The position numbers were made by a program, and so were the translations under genes. From assembly GCF_001723175.1 (NCBI RefSeq), contig NC_064654.1, positions 248,001-312,000 of the forward strand: a stretch of 64,000 bases of DNA, in the 5' to 3' direction. The DNA is from Penicillium oxalicum (taxonomy: Eukaryota > Ascomycota > Eurotiomycetes > Eurotiales > Aspergillaceae). Below, one piece after another: positions 24,564-41,413 of the stretch. How positions within the stretch are numbered: position 1 is the first letter of the stretch; each line of letters begins with the position of its first letter. Under the pieces are notes generated by a model that did not search any database, was not told where the DNA came from, and saw only the letters and a program-made list of their open reading frames with translations.

Positions 24564-25646
24564 GCACTCTCTCCGACGTGGGCATGAAATGCAATGAAAA
24601 AAAAAGTCTGGATAAATTCAAAGAAATCAATTCAAATCAAGTAAGCCACACAACTGGTTGTAATCAAGCCCCCAAACGGGTCCAGTGGAGACCGAAACAA
24701 ACACTCGGAATGAACTCCGTTTCATGGATCAGCGATTGGAGGTCTGGTCGGGAAGTCTGTACATGTGTAGCTTGACTAGCTCCTGAGCTTCACTAAGCTT
24801 GTCATTGCAATGGACTGCCAGATGTACCGAGGAGTGGCCTCTGCTCAGGTTGTCCAGCGGCAGAGATGTACCACCCATGCGCCTACAGGTGCCTACCATC
24901 TAGGTGCTTATCGTGCTGATGGGTTTGGAATGGTGAATCTGGCACTCGACAATCCGGCACTGTCCTTTCCTGCAGTATCAAGCTGGTGAATGTGAAGAAA
25001 GCCACCACATCAGATCCTCACGTCAACATCCAACCTTCGCATCGGTACAACAACAAGGTTGCTGACTGCAGGGCCCCTGATCCTTTTGCTCTCACATCGC
25101 TTTGCCGCCCAATCGGACCTTCGTACACTCCAGTATGGAAGCTCAGCCAAACACCTCGCGTAAATGAGCCAGGTCTTGACCCAGCTGGAATCACAGAAAG
25201 AAATGATCATACGTATGGCGGTAGACTCGTCTTCATCTCCGGGACTGGTCTGTTCTCCCTCCTCTCGAGTGATGTGCCACCTACATACATACAGTAGTAT
25301 AGCGATCTGTGTTCATACATGCATACAGTCTCCATCCATCCTCTGCAGTAGGTATTGATGTAGACTGTGCACTTGCAGGAGTAAGTGACAGTAAACTCTC
25401 CAAGTCTCTGTAGAATGTCCAATGTACTTGACTGTGCGCGTTCATGTCGACTCCACTCGGCTCTCATCTCCCAATCTCCCCTCGCCAGTGTCATGAGCGC
25501 TAGCGCCCGCAAGTCATTGGCTTTCGGTCCAACATGCGGTCTGCTGGAATTTCCCGCCCGTTGACCTCATTCCTCGATTTGGCCACCTTCTTCCTCAAAC
25601 GGCCCACGTTGTCTGGAGTGAGAGGAATTGTGGAAAAAAATTCAAA

Positions 25647-25672
25647 GGGAGGGGAGGGGGGCTCGGGGAGGG
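25647..25672 (+). other. G-quadruplex-forming motif
   Basis: Five guanine blocks of 3, 4, 6, 4 and 3 nt separated by loops of 1, 1, 3 and 1 nt. This satisfies the standard four-block quadruplex rule with very short loops. Confidence 0.75.
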
Positions 25673-26540
25673 TTACAGGTCAATCACCCGTCTAATCTCC
25701 GTACATGTACATAGGAAGGATCCTGGACAAGCCAGGACCCTCCATGCTGGCATGCACTGGATCTGTCCACAATGAAAGCTCCCCCCTTCCCCGCTAAGCG
25801 AGTCCAAGACAGCATAGCTAGTGCCTACCTCAGAATGCACAGAAGATTGATAGGTGTCGAAGAGGAATTGGGAAAGTAGAACGAACGCTGTCGCTTTCTA
25901 CCGGCCCGCCCTGTATGTACCAAATACTTATACAAGGCTGCAGGTATCTTGAAGGCCGTAACCTGACTACTCGATACTGAGTACACACTCGAGTTAGCCA
26001 CACGAGTCGCTCAATCTAATCTATAACACCAGGGTCCGTCAACCAGGTCCTTGAAACACATGCAGCGTGGCCTGTCAATCAATAAGATTCATCAAGTTCC
26101 ACTCACCGTGGCTTCTCCAGTACCACTAGTGAATCGCCCGGGAGAGGGGGAATAAAAAAAAGGTGTGTACTACTCTATAAAAGCTTTAAATGTAGACTCC
26201 ACCACGGCCGGGGCGCCACCCCAATTGATCTCGGCAAGGACAAGAACCTCAGGTAGGAAATGGCCGATGCGCGTCAAATGAGTCCCGGTTTCAAAAACTA
26301 TTCGTACCTTCATGTTGTTCCCTTCCGGGAAGGGACCAGCCCTCATTGATCGATTGGATAAACGGACAGCGAGACCGGTCGTCTGTCAAGCCACAGAATT
26401 CATTCTACAGCAGAGTGCTTGACACATGTATAATCCTGTATACACTTAGTGGTGAGTGGAGTCGGTGGACACTTACAGTAGCATACACAACACAGTAGTA
26501 GCCCACGTTGCTCATGTAGTCTCTCGAAAGCCCTTCTCGC

Positions 26541-26560
26541 TCCTCCTCCTCCTCCTCCTC
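26541..26560 (+). repeat. TCC trinucleotide microsatellite
   Basis: Nearly seven perfect TCC units followed by a CTT-rich stretch. It is non-coding simple sequence. Confidence 0.9.
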
Positions 26561-26758
26561 TTTCTTCTTTCTTCTCTCCTTCCTGCTGGCCGCTACTCCA
26601 TATCGAGGATCAAGAACGGAGTACGGAGCAATAGAGATGATCTTCCTGTGGGCCACTGAGGGGACAGTATTTTGTGACGTGATAGTCCTCGTGCTTTTTG
26701 TTTGTTTTAGCAGGTTTTCTAACCCAACTCTCGGGGCAAACCCTTGCTAGACAAGTCC

Positions 26759-26762
<4 letters not shown>

Positions 26763-26792
<30 letters not shown>
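26763..26792 (+). repeat. Poly-G run, 30 nt
   Basis: Uninterrupted guanine run of 30 nt, the second such tract within 2.6 kb on the same strand. The stated length is subject to slippage errors. Confidence 0.95.
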
Positions 26793-26793
<1 letters not shown>

Positions 26794-29700
26794 GTCTCCA
26801 GATCCTGGGATTGTAATGGAGGACCTGTGGATTGCTAGGATACGGTTACCCATGTTGATCACATTAAGCGTTGGGCTTTCTTTTCGCGTTTCCTTATTCT
26901 TGATTAATATTTTTCCTTTCTCTGTCTTTCCCCATTTTATTTCTTTGTTTTCGTTTGGTCGGATCTTTCCTCGATCCTGCACTGGTATGCACCCTTCCGA
27001 GATGATCTTAATCTAGGGAAAAATGGGAGACGAGACCAAGTTGGACCATTGCCACTGCAGGCTTCCACCTTGACCATGACTTTGTTTTAATTTATTTCTC
27101 TTTGGGACAAGAAGGGAAAGATCTGCCTTGGCTTAACCATTTTTTTGTGTTCCTGTTTTTGGGGGGGGGGGTTTGGATTTGTCTTGATGGTCATTGAGGA
27201 CGCGAGCGGGTTGGCGGTTGAGCAGATCTTTGGCTTTTCGGTTCGTTAGTCTTAACTCATTCTGATCTCAATTTTGATCTCAATTTTTGGTCAACGGCCT
27301 CGGTGATTCATAATACGCCGAGGTTGATGTTGATGTCAGTGTGAGTGTGGATCGGTCAGATGGCAATTTGCCGGAAGAGAGACCCATGAGTAAGTAGGAG
27401 TGTATGACTGGATACTCATACTCATTGCGAGTAGCCAGCTTATAGTCACTGTATTGAACCTTGGTCGACAATGTTTTTCGGTTCTGGACAAGGGACCGGG
27501 CCGGCCACATTTAATCCACTGGAACCGCAATCCCCGTTCTTGTCCCGTGTCCATTCCCGTTGGACTGGAGCAAAAAGAGTGTGCTGTATCCATTTTCACC
27601 ATTTCTTGAATCTTTCGTTGGCCATGGTACTCAAGGGTTACCTGAAACCCAATCACTTCAACCTGGGCGGGGGGCGTCGTATACACTGACTGCCAGCTTG
27701 TCACCGACCTTTGAAACTCGCAGACACGCCGGATCTAATGTCGTCCACTCCAATAGATTTCCTCCTTTTGCACCCATTTCTGTCCCAGATCATCCTGGTC
27801 GGCACGACCATATACCTCCCACCCTTCCGCTGTCAAAGTTTCCCCCCGACTTTTTATTTCTATCGTTGTTCATTTGTCATTGTGATCCCTGCGTCCAAAG
27901 TACGTAGAGACCAGAGACTGTCAACAACATCACAGTAACTTGGTTGTCTGATTTGCTTCCCCACTAAGCTTAACTCTGCAAGAAAAAGCAAACATGGTCC
28001 CGGATCACCGGTCGAGACTTGGATCTCTCCCCCCACCAGAATCATGGGTCGGCACTTGGCCTGTGGCCCCCAAGACCGGAGGCAAACCTAATGTTGCAAG
28101 CTTGGATATGACCTGGTTATACCGCCCAGACTCAGAGAAGGCCTCGGCCAGGAGGATCATCCCTCTAACGTCTGTAGTCGTATCATGTCTTCGGCGTCAA
28201 AGCAGATTCAAGTTCAACGTTCCTAGCCTACGTTTATACACGGCGGCTACCTGACCTGTCAAGACTGCTGAATCTGTGACTCTGACGGTTCACTTCTCCT
28301 TGCACTCGCTCGTCAACATCTGCATCAAATTTATTGGTAAATAATCACGGTAAACATCCTATGAAATCCTCTCTCCCGAATCACTTGTCATCTCAGGTCA
28401 GAAGTAGGCTTCTAGGCTACTCGATGATCAAGTTGCTGCCGAACTCGTTGATAAAATCGACGATAAATCCGATACAGCCATTGATGAGAGATGTAATCTC
28501 TTCATGGACCTCGGGCTTATCCATCGGGGAACTACGATGGCTGGTCTTTTTATTGACTTTTTTTCTGCCAGATCAGACGCAGTGCGCGTCGAGAATCAGG
28601 GTTGAAAGACGGAGATGAAACCGCCAGGTGTCTACTTGGGCTTATATCGGTTGCCTGATCGTGGGCGGTAGATTAGGCGGAATGGTGGGTGTTTAACCGG
28701 AGTTCCATGATTAGGTTACGGTTATGGTCTTTCGAAAAACATTTCCGAATGAGGACTCCAGTCGGGTACATGGAGACATGTCCAAAACAATAGTACAGGG
28801 TTCATGCATGAAGGCAATGAATGAATTCTGATAGACGGAGTTACCAGCTCACATCTACGAATACCACTACTACTCCAAGATACTCCGTCCTACTTGGCAG
28901 CTTGTCCAATCAAAGTCCGGACTAATGCCTCGTTACATCATCACCATCAGATAAATGGATGTCTACTCTGCTGAGTGGAGTCCTCTCAAATCCATCCCAA
29001 AACAAAAAGTCCCTTGGTTGAGTCGGAATCCCCCAAGGTAGTCAGGGACTTGCGTCTTCCCGCATCACTATTGACATACATGCCCATGGACAATCTTCAT
29101 TTTGCCCGGTCGCATAGATCCGAATCCATCTGGTAGTTGGCACTCCGTACTCTGCAATCATGTATATAGCCAATGGCACCCTGCAACTTTCAACAGATTC
29201 CACGATGCTGGGGATCCAACCTCGAGCACCTTCTTTTACCCAATCCTCACCGAGGGAAGAACCTAACTATTATATCGTTTTCATGCCGAATTTACTCCCA
29301 TCTCGTATCCTATCCAATTACAGGCAGGCAGGTGACATATGATCGTCCTCGAGGAGTACATAGACCAATTGATAGGGAATATACAATCATATCGTTCCAA
29401 CAACGATACAGAATGGATGAATCCCGCTATTCAGACGCCCCCACCTCCACCCGATCCCCTCTAAACCTTTTCCAGAAACCCCTAAACGCGATCGCGACGC
29501 GGTTCCGGCATCAAGACCAGGTCACCTTTGATCGCAAATCCATCGCTCGTGGAGATAGGATCTTCTGCACCGGTACTGTAAGTCCGTCTTGCTAAAGCTC
29601 CTTTGTGCCTACCAAGGGTAGTAAAGTAGTCAAGACAGAGAGAAAAAAAATACCACAAAAGATCGACAAACAATGAATCTCAATGTACAAAGCTCACGAG

Positions 29701-29925
29701 TCACGACTGACAATTCCATCTAGCGCCGAATTCCCTCCTTCCCAACTACCATCAACTACCACCACCATCGCTATCGCAATTTGCCCGCCCAAACACATAT
29801 CCAGCACCATCCGAACATCCGAACATAAAATCCAAAGAAGAGAAGAACCTCAGACAGCGGACGAAAAGAGAAGGGTCGAAAATCTTTCCAAACACCCATC
29901 AACCCTGCACTCTTCATTCAAGACA

Positions 29926-30878
29926 ATGGCCCAAGTCCCTCTATCCAGTCGCAAACGCGACCTGGCCTACCTCGTCTTCTTCGCCACACACCTTCCCATC
30001 ATCTTTCTCGTCGACACTGTCCCCTTGCAACCAGCCTGGTTCCGCAGCGACTTGTCCGCCACAATACGAGAGTACTACGTCGCGACGTACCGGGACAAAT
30101 TCTTCGAGAATCCGGTGCCGGTGTGGTTCAATGCGTTCATTTGGATGGAGCTGTTGTATCATGTTCCGGCGAGTTTGTGGGCTGTTTGGGGGCTGATCAG
30201 AGGTATGTTTTTATTCCAGAGGGGGCGTGACTTTCGGTCTTGGGTATGGGGGGGGGAATAGAGGAAGAGAGAGAAAGAAAAAAGAACAAAAGGGGAACAA
30301 ATTTCCAAGCGAGAAGGGTCGACCTTTTTCGTATTGTCTTTCGATCTCTTCTGGTGTTATTTTTTTATGGCGGAAGAGAGGGTGGGGGAAATATGTCCAC
30401 GATGGTTCTAATCATGTCTCTTCAGATCACCCACTCGTCCCTGTACATCTCCTTGTTTTCGGCGTCCAGGCCTTTGTGACATCTCTCACTTGTCTTGTCG
30501 ACGTCTGGAGTTGGACCGATCGCTCAGTCGCGGAAAAGCAGCAGATTACGTATCTGTATGGGCCTTATGTTGCACTAGGTATGTTGCATGACTTTTTGGG
30601 CACTCGTTATCACAACTATAATTGCGGGCATGGCCGTGTTGTTGAGAGTCGACTTTGTGTGCCATGAGGGGTAGGGACACAGAGTCGAGATTGGCACCTT
30701 TTTCCCCCCTACCTCTTTGATGCGTATACGGAGTTGTCTTGTACTGGTCTACGGGACAACCAAAAAGATGAACGTGCAAGGTGTGGGAGTGGACTGACGA
30801 TGGACAGGTGCCCTGATGGCTTTTGATATGGTGCTGCGATTGCGTTCCCAGCTGATGCCCAAGGCCAAGCGCGACTGA
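29926..30878 (+). CDS. EXPERA-domain membrane protein (TMEM97/sigma-2 receptor-like)
   Basis: Three exons: 29926-30202, 30426-30578 and 30808-30878, giving 166 residues in four hydrophobic segments. Seen: the first helix LAYLVFFATHLPIIFLVD; WFNAFIWMELLYHVPASLWA with the conserved Glu and aromatic residues of the EXPERA fold; a third helix LVPVHLLVFGVQAFVTSLTC; and a fourth built by the last splice (YLYGPYVALGALMAFDMVLR). The tail KAKRD fits the KxKxx retrieval signal, implying ER residence. Family knowledge: EXPERA proteins (TMEM97, EBP, TM6SF) bind or isomerise sterols, and TMEM97 is linked to cholesterol and NPC1 handling; the fungal role is not established. The start ATG at 29926 is the first with a compatible exon. 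The flanking upstream desert gives no functional context. Confidence 0.85.
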
Positions 30879-31388
30879 TCGCCTCATCAGGTGTACTCCA
30901 GACGGGATTGACTGGCGCGAGTCGAGTTGTGACCAACTCCCTCCCTCCGCGCCAGTGGGTGAACTTATCCTGAACAGTCCTTGATGGAAATGGGAGTCAG
31001 AATCTCAAAAGTGACCAGGATCGAGAGATAGGAGTCTATTGAAGCCAAATGCCATGGATGAGATGGTCCTGCATGGCGCAATGAACGAATAATACAAGAG
31101 GGCCCCCCGTAGTTGGGGAAAATCATCATTTATAAGATGCACTAGATGGCAAGAACAACCCCAAAATGACCGGATGAGATATATAGAACGCCAGATGTAC
31201 AAAAAAAAAATCAAAATGAAAAGATACAAAATGCAAATCCGCATCACACATAGAAGGGGGAAATTGACCTCCCAGCCGTAAACGCCGGAATATGTTCAAG
31301 GCCAAGAGCGAGAGTGATGCTGGACGGCAGCACGTGCCAAATCAGTCACTCACACTGTGCTCTTGCTCGAGATGGAAGGCTCGCGCTT
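30879..31388. other. Short intergenic region with convergent 3' ends
   Basis: 510 bp between the stops of the EXPERA gene and ddi1, which converge. It is A/T-rich around 31190-31220 and contains no gene. Its content is best explained as two 3' UTRs. Confidence 0.6.
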
Positions 31389-32957
31389 TCAGAGCAAGAA
31401 TCCGATTGCGCCGTCTAAATCTCCATTCGCGGCGTCCAGCGCTCGTGCCGCCTCCTCGCGTGTGAAGCCCAGCTCCACAATTTTGGCGATAGAGTCTTGT
31501 GGCCACCGGGCGGTGGGCGCAGGGCGAATATTGATCTTGGGTGCTGTCGTGCCTTGCTGCTGCTGCTGCTGCAATGGTGGCTGCTGTGACGGAGCTGACC
31601 CACTGGAAGACGACCCTCCAGCTTGATGCGTGACTGCGCCAGTGCGCGCGCCAATTTCCGCCCCATCTGCCCCCTTTACCTTGGGCTCGTCCTCGAACGG
31701 CTCCAGGAATCGCTTGGGGATGTCGGCCTCGGCGAGGAACGGCACGGATTGATCCTGAATGATCAACGCACCTTTCTTCAAGTCGATGCAGGCCTGGTGC
31801 CGACGCAACATGTCCAGACCCAGGAGCAGATCGATCTGCTTGCCTTCCATCACGGTAAAGGAGCAAGGCAGGAACATTTCGCCAATCTTGATCTGTGCAG
31901 AATGCACGCGACCCATAATGGGGGCAGTACCAACGCCCTGGGCAATGCCACCGTACCGTCGATCCACCAGACGCATGACATTACAGGCCGTGGCACAGTC
32001 GGGAGACATGATCGTAACCTGAGCACCGGAGTCGACAAAGGCATTCAATCGATGTCCGTTCACTTCGACGGGGATATAGAGCATCGTGACACGACCGAAA
32101 GCTGGAGGAAGGTGGAACAAACAACGAGTCAAGTTAGACTTACGTCATGGAAATCGGTGGTTCATAATTCATCGAGCCCGACGGAGAAGGGAGGGGGGGG
32201 GGGGGGCAAATGAGACGGCTTACATTCAGGATGATGCTCCATGGCATTATGCAGATTTTCCGTAACCGCATTCTGGCGAATGATCTCTTCAATTTCCCGT
32301 TGGTTATCAGGGTTGAATGGATCGGCATTCAACATCGCAATCCGTGCTTCTTTCTCTGCCTCGGCACGCGCTTCGCGCTGCTGCTGCTCCATCAAGACGG
32401 TTCGGAATTGTTGCGCATTGTCTGCGGCCGCCGCCAGCTCCGGATTTTGTCGGCGCACCGCCTCACGAACACGTGGGTCGCCAAGGATATGGAGTCGGAT
32501 GGTTTCAGAGTCGGGCATGCCTGGCCGGGGGGCCGCTTGTCGACGTGGCGCAACACTGGTGCCGGGAGTGGAAGAGTTGTCAGCGGCGGCAGCAGCAGCA
32601 GCGGGGGAGGAGCTCTGGGAGGATTGGGAGCCTTGAGGGTTGCGTAGATTGAGGTGGACACCGAGCATGTCCCCCTCGCCGATACCTGCTTGGTCGAGAG
32701 TCTGTGCCGGGTTGACTAGAAGCTGATTATTGAAAACCAGTTGTTGAGCTTCCGGGGGGATCGAAGTTTCACTTTCAACAATCGCTTTGAGGAGTTCGAC
32801 CGTCATATCGCCGCCCACCTCCAGGTTGATGATATCCGAGTCCGCTTGTTCCAGGCGGATCACACTGACGGTAATACGCCTGAAAGGACCGAAGGGCGAT
32901 TAGCATCTGGAGAGGATATTCAATGCGGCGAATACATCCTTCTCGCATGACTCACAT
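31389..32957 (-). CDS. ddi1: Ddi1, ubiquitin-like/retroviral-type aspartyl protease/UBA protein
   Basis: Proteasome shuttle and ubiquitin-dependent aspartyl protease, cytosolic and nuclear. Exons on the minus strand: 32957-32956 (only the AT of the start codon), 32879-32224 and 32101-31389; 456 residues. Seen in order: a ubiquitin-like domain ([20 protein letters not shown], residues 2-78), a Ser/Ala-rich linker, a helical domain, and the protease domain with active-site DSGA at 243-246 in [14 protein letters not shown] plus the flap region. A Ser/Gln-rich linker precedes a C-terminal UBA ([19 protein letters not shown]). Odd: the 76-nt first intron separates AT from G. Upstream in this frame there is an in-frame stop and no other ATG, and the first downstream Met would delete the first beta strand. 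Intron 2 (122 nt) carries a 14-nt G run. The domain set is complete. Confidence 0.93.
32193..32206 (+). repeat. Poly-G run, 14 nt, inside ddi1 intron 2
   Basis: On the transcribed strand this is a 14-nt run of cytosines within the 122-nt intron. It does not touch the splice sites. Confidence 0.9.
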
Positions 32958-35278
32958 CCTGACTGGTGCGGAGAGGAATGAACAAGCTCTGGAAGATGGT
33001 ATGAGGGGGAGGGGCAAGGGTCGAGCTGGCGGGTTGTTTCGGGAGTCGTCAACCTTGAGAATGAAACTTGTTCACCAGGGAAGATGCTGGAGATAGGAAT
33101 GCAAATGCGCGACAGATCTAGATCAATGATATATATGATTTCAAAGCAAATACAGCCAACGGGTGAGGAGGAAGAGGGAATGGACCTGAAGTGAAGGAGA
33201 TGGAAGGTCACGGGTGGCACACAGTCCCGTGTACCTGCGGGTAGACAGACCGGAGGCTGCTGACTGAGCGGAGCTGCGGAGAGCTGCGGGCTGAGGACCG
33301 GCAGGGATGTGCCCGCCAGTTAAGGTCGCCCGTCCTTAAAACCTTCTGCTGCTCCACCTCTCCATCGCTTTGTCCTTGCAGTCAGAACACCGCGAGAGAA
33401 CCCCTGTCCCCTCTGAGAGTCGGCTTCCCAAAAAGAATAGAAAAGAAAAGAAAAAAAGATAATGAAGAAGCTGCCTGTCCACAGAAGCCCCTCGGAATGC
33501 GATCGGCTGATATTCGGGCACTTTTCCCGGCCTAGCTGCAGGTCCAACGATCCGGCCTTGCACTACCAGCATCGCTTTCCGCGGTGGAGAGCATAACGAT
33601 GACGGATCCATGTCCATGACGAGCAACAAGCGTCCATCGTCGGTGGATCCGGCCTCCCCACAATTGGCTTTGGCCGGGTCTCATCAGTTCCACCTGATCT
33701 CTTGCGCAACGCAACGGCCAAACTTCGCCAAAGCAGCTCGGGAACATGCCCGCGCGCCGTCTGCGGCTCATCCGCTTGGCGTCGGGAAGTTTTTAACGTT
33801 GGGTGGTCGCTTGAGATCGCAATGCTTCGAGCCGGCATGAGCATGACCTGTTTGCTGTCAGATCCAAGTGGGAGGTGGCGCATTAAAGGCCTGAGTCTTT
33901 TGCCTGCTCGGCGGGTCAGATCCGTGTGGACGACTCGAATGAGAGAGGATGCCTCTCTGAGTACGATTGATGAGCCATGATTTGACGGAGGTTCAGCCGT
34001 CGCAGGCGACTCGGAAGTGAAAGTCCAATTCACTGATCCGGCAAGCGAGTGGCCAGACTCCGGTACCTTTGCGGTGGCCTTCGTCACTACAGACTCTGAG
34101 TCCGGAAATGCAGCAACCTTTCTGTGCCGAATCTAGAACCCCTGCCCACCCCCTCAATTTGGTTGACAGCTGGTGCTCTTAGAGCCAGCGACCCCGCCAC
34201 CTGATCTCCAGGCATCTTCCGCGGTCATGGGGTATTTGTTACAATGCCTCGTGGACAGTTTACCCTGCTGCGCCGCGGCCGACTGCCCAGTGCTCTTGAG
34301 AATCAAGGCCCCTTCTCTAGTCATGTTGGCGAAATCGGCTGTTGGACGAACAGAGAACTCCAGCACTGTATCAGCTGTTTGAACTACCACGATTCTGGCG
34401 TTTCTGATCAGATCAACTTCTATGGACAAGATGACAAGATTTGACGAGATAATTTTGCCTTTGCCTGGTGAAGGGGGGCCCTCACACACTCAGCAACCGG
34501 TCTCGGCACGAGCCCGCAGCGGGCGTTCCCGCACGGATCGACAGCTGCTGTTGACGGCAGCCTCAATCTGCAGCGTAGGCGACCATCCGCCAAAGGACTT
34601 TCTCTGGTGGTAGTGGCGGCGGGGCTGCAGCCCCCCCCCCCCCCCCCCCTCTCTCTCTCTCTTCCTGAGAGAGAGGGAGAGAGTTCAAAGCCTCAACGCT
34701 CCTACAGTAGAATGACATTTTCCTCACTCTCTGGCGATCCGCAATCTGAGTCCTGCTGGTTCATCGGATAGACTTCGTTCCTTCCCGCATCATGCTTTTC
34801 TAGTCCTTGGACGTACGCAAAAACCCGCTTCCACCCGAGGAGAAGACGCACGAAAAGCTCTCTCATCGTCAGCGTGAGCTTCCGCTATTGCGGGTCAGTT
34901 TCACCCATGCAAGCAGGATGTTCCGTTCAACATTGATTCCCAAAGAGATGCCTTGCGGCAACTCTAACATGGGGGGCTCCCTGCACTCGGCCCGATGCAG
35001 CAACCACGCGAGGCTTCCAACAGATGGTCATCACCGTTCGCATCGAACCATTTCTGCTTGAGTGAGAAGACCATGCGGGGCTCTTTTCATGTTTTGGACA
35101 GCCCCGTTTAAATCTCAAGGGGGAAAAACGGCGCCCAAAGCCCTTTTCACGTCCAATAGTCGTAGATCTGCCCCTCTTCTGGCGTACCAATCAGCCTCCC
35201 TCTGACTTGCAAGTTACGGTCGTGAATCTTCGTCAGTGGCATTCATCTACGTCATTAGGTTACAAGGTCGAGCGTTGC
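32958..35278. other. Gene-free region between ddi1 and the RING gene
   Basis: It holds the ddi1 promoter at the left and the 3' flank of the RING gene at the right. The longest open frame (minus, 33563-34087) has no ATG start and no recognisable domain. Simple sequence at 34631-34684 is listed separately. Confidence 0.5.
34631..34684 (+). repeat. C19 run followed by TC and GA repeats forming an inverted repeat
   Basis: Nineteen cytosines, then alternating TC, then a short TTCCT spacer, then GA-rich repeats. The TC and GA arms are complementary and could fold into a hairpin next to the cytosine run. Confidence 0.85.
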
Positions 35279-39943
<4,665 letters not shown>

Positions 39944-41413
39944 ATGGATGAACTGTTGCATACACCGATTGTTGCCGTCCTCGGTCCACCACCGGCATCT
40001 GTGGACCCGAGGGACAATCGCACTTGGAAAGATAATGCGATTGTCATTTCCATCTCGATTGTCGCGGTGATCTGTGTAGCGGTCAGATTCGTCATGCGGT
40101 TTACTAGCCAAAATGCAAGGCCGTTCGCAGACGAGTGGCTGGCTGCCGTGAGCTTGGTAGGTCATTTCCCATCAGGACGATGGATCGCTACATCGACCCA
40201 TTCACCGGCTAATGTGTCTCTGGTCAGATTCCCATGCTGGCTCTACTTGCCGCATCCTTGGTGGCCGGAAATTACGGGCTGGGTAAGCATGTCTGGCTTG
40301 TCGAAATCGGTGCGATGGTCAAGATGAAAAAGGTACATCCGAAATCCGCCGCGTGGGCATTCTTCAATCGAATGGAGACGAGGAAAAGACTAGGAGGAAA
40401 AAAATCCTAAACTGGCAGTAACTGACAAGACATGTCCGATTAGATTCTCTTCTCCTATCTTCTCATCTACATCTTTGAACTTTTTCTTATCAAGCTGTGC
40501 ATTCTGAGCTTCTATCGCCGTATATTCGGGCGAAGAACCACCATTTGGATCTGCCTATTCTTGACAATCGGGTGGACCTTGGGAAGCATGATCGCACTCT
40601 TGACCAGCTGTGATCCAATTTCGTATTTCTGGACTTCCACTTACGATCTTGACGCCGGACACTTCCGATACAGCTTCTATGACTATTACATTGGAAACGC
40701 CGCTGCCAACGTTGTCATCGATCTCTTGATTCTTCTCATCCCGATTCCGGTATTCTGGAATCTCCACATGAGAATCACGCAGAAATTGATGATTACCAGT
40801 CTCTTCTTCATTGGAGTATTGTATGTCTTTGTCTCCTTTCTACTCCCCCCCTTTTTATTGTTTTCTCTTTTTTTTGCCTCGCAGACTGGCTAACATGCAA
40901 TCCCTCCCTTCTAGTGTGTGTGTTGCCAGTATCGTACGACTTCATTACCTGACGTTCCTCAAGAACACCGTCGACATCACTTGGTACATGAGCGACGTCT
41001 ACGTCTGGTCCACAGTAGAACCCTGCCTAGGCATCATCTGCGCCTGCCTACCGGCCCTTCAACCCCTGGTCCAGTCATTCATGAAAGCCGAACATCTCCT
41101 CTACTGGCGCAACCGAGTACGACACAGTAAACAGATGAACCACATCAACCAATTCCGATCGCGCATCAGTAACAACAGCGGCGGCACCAGTAGCGGAAGC
41201 TTGACTCGCAGTCGCAGTCAAATGAGCGACACCCTTGACGACAAACCCGAATTGGGATTTCGCTCCCACGACGATGAACTACGCCTCACATCGTGCGTGG
41301 CTCAAGCCGAGTCGGATCGCTGTCGGAAGGAAAGGGAGAATCTAGAGGAGTTTTTGGGACCGATGTTTATTCGGGTGGAGCATGAAGTCGAATGGACTGT
41401 TGATCGGTCATGA
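39944..41413 (+). CDS. Fungal rhodopsin-domain (SAT4/Pth11-related) integral membrane protein
   Basis: Four exons: 39944-40156, 40228-40332, 40444-40820 and 40915-41413, giving 397 residues. Seen: about seven hydrophobic helices in the first 290 residues, beginning NAIVISISIVAVICVAVRFV, and the family hallmarks FADEWLAA, YGLGKHVW, a helix with CILSFYRRIF, the Trp/Cys block ALLTSCDPISYFWT, NVVIDLLILLIPIPVFW and VCVASIVRLHYL. The C-terminal 110 residues are hydrophilic, Ser/Arg-rich and probably cytosolic. There is no CFEM domain, unlike Pth11 receptors. Family knowledge: this large, expanded fungal family is membrane-located; few members have known ligands, and receptor function is only inferred. 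An ATG four bases on is out of frame, so the first ATG is kept. The introns are 71-111 nt. Confidence 0.88.

Larger units (their letters stand above)
21409..29925. other. 8.5-kb stretch without a supportable gene
   Basis: On both strands the open frames are short, overlap in several frames, lack domains and do not join by good splice signals. The region is full of simple sequence: guanine runs of 31 and 30 nt, an 11-nt guanine run near 27161, AAAAG and TCC microsatellites, a G-quadruplex motif and many A/G-rich tracts. It must include the promoter of the dioxygenase gene at its left end and of the EXPERA gene at its right end. It may hold long non-coding RNA, which I cannot judge from sequence alone. 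Confidence 0.5.

Noticed and set aside
29413..29595. Small open frame beginning MDESRYSDAPTSTRSP
   Set aside because: Short, without domain, and with no sign of conservation that I can judge; left as possible chance in the EXPERA promoter.
33563..34087. 174-codon open frame on the minus strand
   Set aside because: No ATG start, no recognisable motif and no splice partner; best read as chance.
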